From positions 3,348,001 through 3,412,000 of the forward strand of contig JANUWI010000002.1 of NCBI GenBank assembly GCA_025504975.1: a stretch of DNA of 64,000 bases, read 5' to 3'. This document shows, piece by piece, positions 56,641 through 64,000 of the stretch. Both the position numbers and the translations under genes were made by a program. The stretch is from Plenodomus lindquistii (lineage: Eukaryota > Ascomycota > Dothideomycetes > Pleosporales > Leptosphaeriaceae). Numbering within the stretch: position 1 is the stretch's first letter; each line of letters opens with the position of its first letter. A model generated the notes under the pieces. The model was not told where the DNA came from and did no database searches. It saw nothing but the letters and a program-made list of their open reading frames with translations.

Positions 56641-57993
56641 ATGCTGTCCCTCGCATTGATGTTGGCGGCGCCTGCTGCAGCCATGCCTGCCTTCTTCTCG
56701 TCGGATGCACAATCGCCGATGCAGCCTCAGGATCACTCGCAGGGATACACATTCGATCCCCTGCTCCACCTCCCCGGCATATCGCCTTACTTCGACGCCG
56801 TCGGCTTCGGTCTCGAGCACAAAGCACCTGTGGGCTGTAATGTCACGGCTGCATCCTACATTGTTCGACACGGGGCCATCTACGCCAACGACAAGGAGTA
56901 CGAGGAATACATCAAGCCGTTCCTCTGGAAATTGGAACAGAACAGACAAGGATGGTCCGGCCCCTTGGCATTTATGGAGAAATGGCAGTCGCCCATCTTG
57001 GAGGACAAGCTGGAAGACTTGACGCCGTCGGGCGCAGTGGACGCCAAGAATGTGGGCAAGCACTTCTTGCAACGCTACCCTGATCTCGTTCACAACACCA
57101 AACGAATTCTTGCAGACAAGAAGAGCAGGACATATGACACGGCTGCCAATATGATCAAAGCCTTTCCACAGCAAGACGACATTGACATTGTGCGCATTAC
57201 GGAAAACACTAACGGCAGCATGGAGTCTCTGATCCCACATAAATCCTGCAAGGCCTTCTCCAAATCTCCCGGTGTGAAAGAGCAGAAGAAGGTCATTGAT
57301 CTTTACGCGAAGAGCGTCGCCCATCGTCTTGCGCCCTACCTTCCTTTTGCGCTGGAACCAGAGGACGTTGTTGGCTTCCAGATGCTCTGTGGCTACGAAT
57401 CCGCCATCAAGGGAACCCGCAGCCCCATCTGTGCCGTCTTCACAGACGCAGAATGGATGGCTTATGAGTATGCATGGGATCTCAAATACGCATACATGGT
57501 CGGTCCTATGAATCCGCTTTCCCCATATCTTGGATTTCCATGGCTACAAGCCCAAAACAAAATCTTCCAGCACATTAGCAAACATGATACTCCGGGCAAT
57601 GGCTGGCCAGACGAACAGCGGTTCTTCCTCTCTTTTACACACCGTGAAGTCCCACCCTTTATTGCCACCGCCCTTGGGCTCTTCAACTCGTCCTCTGACG
57701 CCGCGGAGCAGTTCCCCACGGATCACATCAACTGGACTCGAGCGTGGAAAATGAGCGATCTGATTCCCTTCTTAGGCCACGTGGGTATGGAACAGATGAC
57801 GTGCGAGCGTGGTGCTGTCCATGGTGATGGACCAGGCGAGTATATAAGATTCATTGCCAACACTGCGCCGCGTCCAATTCCAGATTGTCAGGACGGACCA
57901 GGAGCGAGCTGCGCTTTTCACAAGTTCAATACTTTGATTGGTAAAGGAGCGGAGGCGCACAAGGATTTCCATAAGGTCTGCGATAAGAAGTGA
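56641..57993 (+). CDS. Secreted histidine acid phosphatase (clade 2)
   Basis: Phosphomonoesterase of the phytase/acid phosphatase group, probably secreted. ATG at 56641 gives a clean signal peptide (MLSLALMLAAPAAA) and 450 aa without introns. The nucleophile motif reads YIVRHGAIYAND, so Arg-His-Gly is kept but the usual RHGxRxP continuation is absent. The distal His motif reads FTHREVPPFI in place of HAE/HD-type sequences, and TYDTAANMIKAF supplies the middle region. This matches a fungal subgroup usually annotated as phosphoglycerate mutase-like acid phosphatase; several Cys and Asn-x-Ser/Thr sites fit an extracellular protein. Whether it acts on phytate cannot be told. Confidence 0.88.
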   Translation: MLSLALMLAAPAAAMPAFFSSDAQSPMQPQDHSQGYTFDPLLHLPGISPYFDAVGFGLEHKAPVGCNVTAASYIVRHGAIYANDKEYEEYIKPFLWKLEQNRQGWSGPLAFMEKWQSPILEDKLEDLTPSGAVDAKNVGKHFLQRYPDLVHNTKRILADKKSRTYDTAANMIKAFPQQDDIDIVRITENTNGSMESLIPHKSCKAFSKSPGVKEQKKVIDLYAKSVAHRLAPYLPFALEPEDVVGFQMLCGYESAIKGTRSPICAVFTDAEWMAYEYAWDLKYAYMVGPMNPLSPYLGFPWLQAQNKIFQHISKHDTPGNGWPDEQRFFLSFTHREVPPFIATALGLFNSSSDAAEQFPTDHINWTRAWKMSDLIPFLGHVGMEQMTCERGAVHGDGPGEYIRFIANTAPRPIPDCQDGPGASCAFHKFNTLIGKGAEAHKDFHKVCDKK

Positions 57994-58250
57994 GAAAGAT
58001 GATTACATAGCGTGGTGTTGCGGTATTGCATCAAGCGTTGGGACGATTGAAAAACCAAATTCAGCAGCATTGTACAAGACACGTCACTTTAGTGAGGCGT
58101 CAACGTGTATGAGTGATGAATGACCGACCGTATCATGAAGTTCGAATTCTTGAGAAGAGGAGAAATGACAAATCTGATATGCTTTATTGCTCCAATCTCG
58201 GTACTCACGGCCCAATGACTGCAGCAACCCTACTTCTCACCCACAACACA

Positions 58251-59468
58251 TCACCTTCCCTTCTCCTCCTCAATTTGCCGCCTCAGCCCTTCCAAGACCT
58301 CTTGTCTCTTGCCCAAATGTTCCTGTAACCCATCAACCTGCTCTTTCACTGTATCGACCTCCTCCCTGATGCCTCCCAGCCCCTTGACCGCCCCACCCTC
58401 ATCATCGTCCAAGCCCTTCAACACGCCGCGTTTGTAGTCCAACAGCAGTTCCAATTCCCTCTTGACCAGCGCCGGTTTACTGTCCTTGCTGCGTCCATGC
58501 CTCCTATTCTCCGTTTCCTTCTCCACATCTGCAATCTTGCCCTCGAGCTCCCGCAACTGTTTCTTCAGCCTGACTTCCTCCCAGTCCTCTGTTGTGCGGC
58601 CCCCGAAATCGGTGCCCTTTGCGCGGGCGCCATAGTTTGCCGCGCGGTCTCCGACGCCCAGGCGCGTGAGATATGCGTCGCCAAACTTTGCCTTGCGGCC
58701 TGTGGCGGTGTCGTCGCCGCTCTTGGCAGCCCAGCGACTCGCGGCTGGGTTGTTGGCGGCAGACTCGAGATCGTAGTCGATGTGCGCTTTTTCGAAGCTG
58801 GCGCGCAGACTTGGTGGTACGGAGCGCGGGACGCGGAAGCCTTCGCTTCTTTGGTTGAGAATGTGTAAGAAGGCGAGAGTGGCGTCTTTGCCGACGCTCT
58901 CGCGGGCCTTTGGGTTGACGAGATTCCAGGCGAAGCGGACGTCCGAGTCGGGCACGTTGTCGAGCGAGTCGAAGAGGCCGGCGAGCGAGTCGAATGCAAT
59001 GTTGCCGTGGGAATCGCGGTTGGCCGTGTAGATCTCCTCGTACTTTGAGCGGTCCCCCGGCGACATGTACCAGTCGAAGCCGTCGCGCAGACCCAGGCTC
59101 TCGTCCTCGTCCTCGACGCTCTCGAACGCTGCCGCGCTGCCCGTCAGTGCGCGCGTGGCCTGCACGAGATGCGCCTTGCTCTCCGGGACCAGCCAGTCGG
59201 GCAGCGTCTTGGGCACGTCGCTGCTGATGCCGTTGATGAGGTCGAAGATGAGGCGCATGGCCACGCAAAACTCCTCAAAGTCGAGGTTGCCATCGTTGTC
59301 CACGTCGGCGAGGTCCCACACGCGCTCGAGCTGGTCGTCGCGGAGATGCGAGTTCTTGAGCACGGGAGCCGCCTGCGCGCCGTTGAGGTGCGTGCCGCCT
59401 TGGCTGAGCGAGCTGAAGATTTCCCAGTACTTTTCGATTTCGTCTTGCTCAATGCGGTTCGGCGCCAT
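58251..59468 (-). CDS. END3: Actin cytoskeleton-regulatory complex protein END3
   Basis: EH-domain protein of the Pan1-Sla1-End3 complex that couples endocytic coats to actin. Intronless, start MAPNRIEQDEIEKYWEIF at 59468, 405 aa. The N-terminal EH domain carries an EF-hand loop DVDNDGNLDFEEF (residues about 55-67). A second EH-like region contains DRSKYEEIYTANRDSHGNI and the family segment FGDAYLTRLGVGDRAANYG, read in part. The C terminus has coiled-coil repeats (EDWEEVRLKKQLRELEGKI; EEVDTVKEQVDGLQEHLGK) for complex assembly. In-frame upstream codons lack an ATG. It faces the acid phosphatase gene tail-to-tail (257 bp). Confidence 0.94.
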   Translation of the reverse strand: MAPNRIEQDEIEKYWEIFSSLSQGGTHLNGAQAAPVLKNSHLRDDQLERVWDLADVDNDGNLDFEEFCVAMRLIFDLINGISSDVPKTLPDWLVPESKAHLVQATRALTGSAAAFESVEDEDESLGLRDGFDWYMSPGDRSKYEEIYTANRDSHGNIAFDSLAGLFDSLDNVPDSDVRFAWNLVNPKARESVGKDATLAFLHILNQRSEGFRVPRSVPPSLRASFEKAHIDYDLESAANNPAASRWAAKSGDDTATGRKAKFGDAYLTRLGVGDRAANYGARAKGTDFGGRTTEDWEEVRLKKQLRELEGKIADVEKETENRRHGRSKDSKPALVKRELELLLDYKRGVLKGLDDDEGGAVKGLGGIREEVDTVKEQVDGLQEHLGKRQEVLEGLRRQIEEEKGR

Positions 59469-60856
59469 GGTGGAAGTTGGGGGCAAGGAGAGCTATCTCG
59501 GGCTATGTACGTAGAGCTGTTCCGGGGTTGCGCGCGTCGGCGTTAGGCGGACCTACTCTAGTGTGTATGCCCAACATCATCACATGCATCATGAGGAACA
59601 GAAGGAATTTGAACTAATTGTTTGATTGTAATGCGACCAACTCAAGCCGGATTAAAATCCTTACGTGGCTTGAGCCTACCAGCTGCCCACCCTCAGATGC
59701 TGATAGCCCGCAACTCAAACAACAGAAGCACAGCACTCTGTGCTGTTCGACACCCTTCACCGAAGGGCTTCAGTGGGATTTTTGAATCTCGCTGGGATTC
59801 GGTTTCGGCGTCCTGCACACGCGCAGGACTGTATTATAAGAACAAGAGAGCTTGATTGCCAGAACTCTCGGGCCACTTACGATCAGCGCTCCAATCCGTA
59901 GAAGGGAGTGAGCTTGAAAAGCGCCGTTTATCCTCACTACGCTGCCGAAGCAACGTAAGAGTCCTGTCAGCAGCACACTTCGCGTGCCTACTGGCAGATT
60001 GGTTGTTTCATAAGAACAAAGGAGCTTGATTGCCAGAGCACCTGGGATCATCATGGAAAAGGCTTCAACCCGTAGCGAAGAAGGAACTCAACCACGATGT
60101 TTTATCCTCCCTACGCTACACAGTAACAAGAGAGTCCTACCATTGACGCGCTTCTGCAGCGACGCCGCAGGGAGATTTATGACCAAAGTCGAGCGAGATA
60201 TTCGGACCTGTGTAACGGTTAGCGAGTCCGTGGTATAGTGGCTGCAGTGATGGTCAGACTCACCTCACGTCCTATTGCAGCTGACGTGCTGCAAAACGTC
60301 CCAAATCATCGGTGGAGAGCCTAGAGAGGGTACACGAACAGCCCAGCACTACCTGCACGAAGCACGAGGGCGGAAGCTCTTGCGTCAGGTGCAAGCTCTT
60401 GAGCCCAGCGCTTGGGTAGGGTGTGGTTGTTTGTGTGGTGGAGAGGAAAGTGTAGGGCGTTGTTTTGCCTTTCAAACCCAAGCCAAGCCGCTGGTGACAC
60501 GATACCTAGGGTGCGGGGTGGTGACGGTGAGTACGGAAGACTGATGGTGAGACGAGATATACGGATTTGGTGTACAAAGAAGAACGTGACAAGCACAAGA
60601 AGAAAATCGCAAGTTGAAGTATACCTGATTGGTTTAGATCTATACAATGCAACCATACACCGATTATCATTACATTCCTCTGCTTAAAGTGCGAACGTAC
60701 TCCTAGAATTTTCCCAATATATTGCGCCAGATTGATGAGACTAAAAGGATCGACATGAAGACGATAATGAGATGACAAGAGATGTCGGCAAGACCCGTTC
60801 AAAATACACACGTAAACACCCTCAATGCAAATTGATTCCTACCCATATCCGGCTCT
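59469..60856. other. Intergenic with tandem duplication
   Basis: 1.39 kb upstream of END3 and downstream of the chitin synthase. It contains a diverged tandem duplication (59836-60180) and an 8-bp inverted repeat (CTCAAGCC...GGCTTGAG, about 59640-59676) but no protein-coding exon I can support. Confidence 0.5.
59836..60180. repeat. Diverged tandem duplication, unit about 174 bp
   Basis: Copy 1 starts at 59836 and copy 2 at 60010, both opening ATAAGAACAA, then GAGCTTGATTGCCAGA, a variable patch, a TTTATCCTC.CTACGCT block (59928 and 60100), and a block with AACA/AACG..AGAGTCCT (59951 and 60125). Order and spacing are conserved, with substitutions and small gaps between. A shorter partial match (GTCCTGCACACGCGCAGGACT before ATAAGAACAA) hints at a third, degraded unit at 59800-59835. 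Frames are not shared between copies, so coding is unlikely; small structured RNA is one reading. Confidence 0.6.
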
Positions 60857-63800
60857 TTACATATTCGCGAGCTCGTTATCAATAGTCTGACTCAGGAAAA
60901 TCTTCCTCTCGCCAGTGAGCTGGGTCTGCAAACGCTGTTCGGTGAGCGCGACTAGCTGCTTCTTGGTGACCTTGTCGAGATCTGCATCCCTCAGACAGGC
61001 CTGCACAGTCTCAATGATTGTACCATCCGATGGCCCATTCTGCAGCGTCTGGAAGTTGAGTGTGCTACCTGGACGGCTTTGGGCATAGCCGAGGGGACTA
61101 CGTCCGCGAATCGGTGGTGTCGAGGCCATGAGATTGTCTGAGCTCTGGAACCCACCCACGTTGGGTCGCTGCCCGTAGGGCGATTGACCATAGTGATCGC
61201 TCATTCCACCCATAGACATCAGACGGCTGTCGTGGGGGTTATCTTGGTAGCGAGTGAGGTTAGAGTATGTGGACTGGCGTGTTTGCATGCCTTGGTATGG
61301 GCCCGGAGATTGAGGAGGCATGTGCGAGATGTGCTGCATGTTGGACATGATGGTAGATGCAGGCTTGACAGAAGAGTACACGGATTGCATGTCGTTCATC
61401 TCATAGGCTTCGTCGTCATAAGCACTGAAACCGCCCTTCTCGGAAGTCTGACCAGGGAGGCCACGGCGTCCCGGGAGCTCGTTCCGTTCAGCATACTCGT
61501 CCCATCGCATCATAGGAATAGACTTGGGATCAAAGCCTTCGTCATCGGTGGTCAAGACCTGTTTGGAGCCTTGTTCACCAATGACGACACGAGTGTTTCC
61601 CCAGGAGAAATCATCTTGCTTCCAGAACGAGTATAGTGGGAGGATGAGCGAGTAAATCGGGAAAGCCATAATGTAGATGATCATCCAGCCGACGTGTTGC
61701 CATTGACGCTTGATGATGAAGATAAGCGCTTGCAGACCGTATACAGCAGCCAACATGATGATCGAGAACATGGGGAATTGTCCCTTGCCTGAGGAAACCG
61801 AGTAGACGAGGTAAACAAGGTAGGCGCAGATCGATGGGAGGGCGATGGTACCGAAGAGATCAATAAAGACAACGAACCGCATGGAGAAACAGCAGAAACC
61901 GCAGAGATCCTTCAAGAACACAAGTTCTGCAAGGTTGTGAATCGTCGAGTTGATCCATCGACGCCTCTGCGAGAGCAAGATACTCCAGGTTTCGGGAGCG
62001 GCTGTGAGAGCGTACGCGTCTGGGATGAATTTGTAAGACATGTTGGGGAAGTGCTTAGTCATGAGTGTCGTAAGGTAACGATCTTCACCAAGAGACAGCA
62101 GGTTCTTCTTGTGCAGTGTATCAACAACACAGTCAGCGTACTCTTTGATAACCTTGTCGGAGATGATGAGAGGTTTGCCCTTATCCGCTGTGCGTAGACG
62201 GTACATGCAGAAACTAGCGAGATTAGCAAAGTATTGAAAGGTCGGGAAGAGACATTCACCATCCTGGTAAACAAGTGACGCTGCCAAACAAGCTCTCGAA
62301 AGCCTTCGACAAGTGATGGGAAATGTAGTACTCGTAAACCTGAATCATAGTCCACCATGACTTGTCTTCATTCTCCAGGCTGGTCTCGCCACAGATACCC
62401 GCGATCTTAGAGTCATTGGCGCAGCTTGCTACGAGTCGGTTGAGAGCGTCAGGCCTGACCATAGTGTCGGCATCGACCATGAGGAGATATTCATATAACT
62501 CAGGATCTACACCAATGATATTGTTGATTTGGTGAAACATTTCCAATTCCAGAGGATTCATAGCCGAGCGGTGGTGGACGCGGTTCAGGAAGCTCATCAA
62601 CAGAATTTGAGAGTCACGTTTTCCTCGGTTACCGGGCTTTGACTTGTGCTGTTCAGACTCTTTGCCCATCTTGACGACCACCACGTATGGAACGACGTTG
62701 CCTTCAAACTCATATAGACCAGAATAGACTTTGCCGTAGTTGAGCTGCAGACTACCCTCGCCAACTGACCAGAAAGGCAGGGCCGGAGGGTCCACCTTGG
62801 GGTCGACGCCGAGAATGTCCAATACGATTTTTGGTGTGGGCCGATCGTTACCACCTCCAACGATCATGCCGTCACAAACAACACAAATGAGCTTACGTTT
62901 ATTGTCGTAGGCAAGTGCAGTAAGCGAGTCGAGACCTTTTCGGATTTGATCTTCACCCTCAGTATAGGCTGGTACCTGGCAAATGATGAACTTGTCTTGG
63001 TTTGCAGGACGCTTCCTCGAGCCCAGCTGAAGAGCAGCCAAGAACTTGACGACAATGACGGAACAGAGGATAATGGTAACAGCCAAGAGGATGTAGTCGT
63101 TGACTTGACATTTGGCGGTTTTGCGGAAATCGGTCTTACCAATGTAAAACACATTTTCCAGGCACTGCAGATTGTAGGCTTGCGCGGTGTTGTTGAGCTG
63201 GTTCTTGAAGTCTTCAGAAAGGTCGGATCCGGCATTACTCTTGACCAAATCAACCAGCTTCGCGTCGAGGAAATTGTACTGTGGGAGATCGTTCATCATG
63301 TCCAAAGTCTTGAAATAGTCTGTCAAGTCGTAGACCTTATCGCCCAAGGTAAACCACATGTGATTCAGATTTTCACCCTCATCCTTGATCTTCTTGGATT
63401 CCCAGACGAGATCGCCCTTGCGGAACTCTTTCATGGCAGGCACGAACACGTTTGGGTACCAGTCTTCAGCGCTGAGAGCCTTGCTGTCGGCCGGAATTGT
63501 GCGCGATCCAGACTTGTGGATGGCCCAAGCGTCCTCAAGTGTCTCGTTCGAAGAAAGCTCCATGACGCGGTTGTTTACAGTATCGGGGATCAGATTCGGG
63601 CAGGCGAGGTACAGCGGTGGCACAATGTACGGATCCATGTTGGCACCGGCCATGCCCATCATGCGTTCCCGGGTGACTTCGGTATTGGAATCGCTGTGTT
63701 GCTTTTTCCAGAAGGATGACAAGTCGTAAACGCTACCATGATGACTGACATAAAAGTCGTTTTCGCCTTGGTGCTGTGATGTTTCTTTTCGACTCCAGAC

Positions 63801-64000
63801 CTTATCTTTGTTGGGACACAGCAGTTTACCAAAAGCGACAATGTAGAAGACGATGGTAGCGTTGAGAAGTAGAATGAGCAGCACAATGACAACCTTTTCT
63901 CGCCAGGCCATGCGGACATCGGGACGCTTCATGCGACCAACCCACTTCAACAATGGCGATGGGATCCAGAAGGTCACAGCCCATACAAAGGCAACCCACA
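60857..64000 (-). CDS. Chitin synthase, class IV-like (Chs3 type), 5' end outside window
   Basis: Large plasma-membrane chitin synthase. Exons >62260-64000 and 60857-62213 join over a 46-bp intron (62214-62259), restoring GSVTCLPGCFCMYRLR. About 1,030 residues are present; the frame is still open at the right edge (WVAFVWAVTFWIPSP), so the first spans are missing. A cytochrome b5-like domain (YVSHHGSVYDLSSFW) is followed by a second short repeat (VYDLTDYF), then the GT2 core: KFIICQVPAYTEGEDQIRKG, VVCDGMIVGGGNDRPTPKI, LLMVDADTMVRPD, GEDRYLTTL and the catalytic LLSQRRRWINST. After further spans and a disordered tail, a DEK_C-like helical end (TVQACLRDADLDKVTKKQ) closes the protein. No myosin motor is seen in the window, but its absence cannot be proven here; a class V/VII gene is the alternative, though core residues fit class IV better. 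Confidence 0.9.

Noticed and set aside
60225..60300. tRNA-like TCCGTGGTATAGTGGCTG segment
   Set aside because: It resembles a tRNA 5' half, but no matching acceptor stem, anticodon arm or GTTCRA T-loop follows.
1..64000. CRISPR arrays, prophage or bacterial operons
   Set aside because: Spliced fungal genes throughout; no regularly spaced direct repeats with unique spacers.

Overview
The window is a gene-dense stretch of nuclear DNA from a filamentous ascomycete. Most genes carry short introns of about 45-110 bp with GTAAGT/GTATGT-like donors and CTAAC-like branch sites, intergenic spacers are usually 0.3-1.2 kb, and the gene set (two division-2 chitin synthases, Kre6/Skn1-like glucan protein, Erg5, JEN-type carboxylate carrier, Zn2Cys6 regulator, 2EXR/F-box-like proteins) is fungal. 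A dothideomycete, probably Pleosporales, is my best inference; it rests on family resemblance remembered, not on a search. All exon joins below were deduced by reading splice sites and checking phase by hand.

Layout: phospholipase D (cut by the left edge, -), GH43 arabinanase-like enzyme (-), short-chain dehydrogenase (-), MCM3 (+) convergent with PMS1 (-), a 2EXR/F-box-like gene (+) divergent from PMS1, ERG5 (+), CTD-kinase cyclin CTK2 (+) followed in phase by a long disordered exon, a GFA/CENP-V zinc protein (+), a glycine-zipper protein (-), LYS1 (-) divergent from a sulfate permease (+), a JEN1-type carrier (+), a second 2EXR-like gene (+), a gene-poor 5 kb holding one Zn2Cys6 regulator (-), thiamine pyrophosphokinase (+), KRE6/SKN1-like protein (+), an alpha/beta hydrolase (-) divergent from a MATE-like transporter (+), chitin synthase class VI-like (-), UPF2 (+), a histidine acid phosphatase (+), END3 (-) and chitin synthase class IV-like (-, cut by the right edge).

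Functional themes are ordinary housekeeping: replication and repair (MCM3, PMS1; MluI cell-cycle boxes stand upstream of both), cell-wall building (two chitin synthases, Kre6-like protein) with endocytic recycling (END3), sterol, lysine and thiamine pyrophosphate synthesis, transcription/mRNA quality control (CTK2, UPF2) and nutrient uptake (sulfate, monocarboxylates). I see no CRISPR array, intact transposon, rRNA or convincing tRNA. The least ordinary signals are the in-phase long exon behind CTK2, a two-copy repeat of which one copy carries RIP-like changes, an evenly spaced triple MCB array upstream of PMS1, and a diverged tandem duplication of about 174 bp between END3 and the chitin synthase, which could be a non-coding RNA locus. 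I did not find a clear undescribed multi-gene system.
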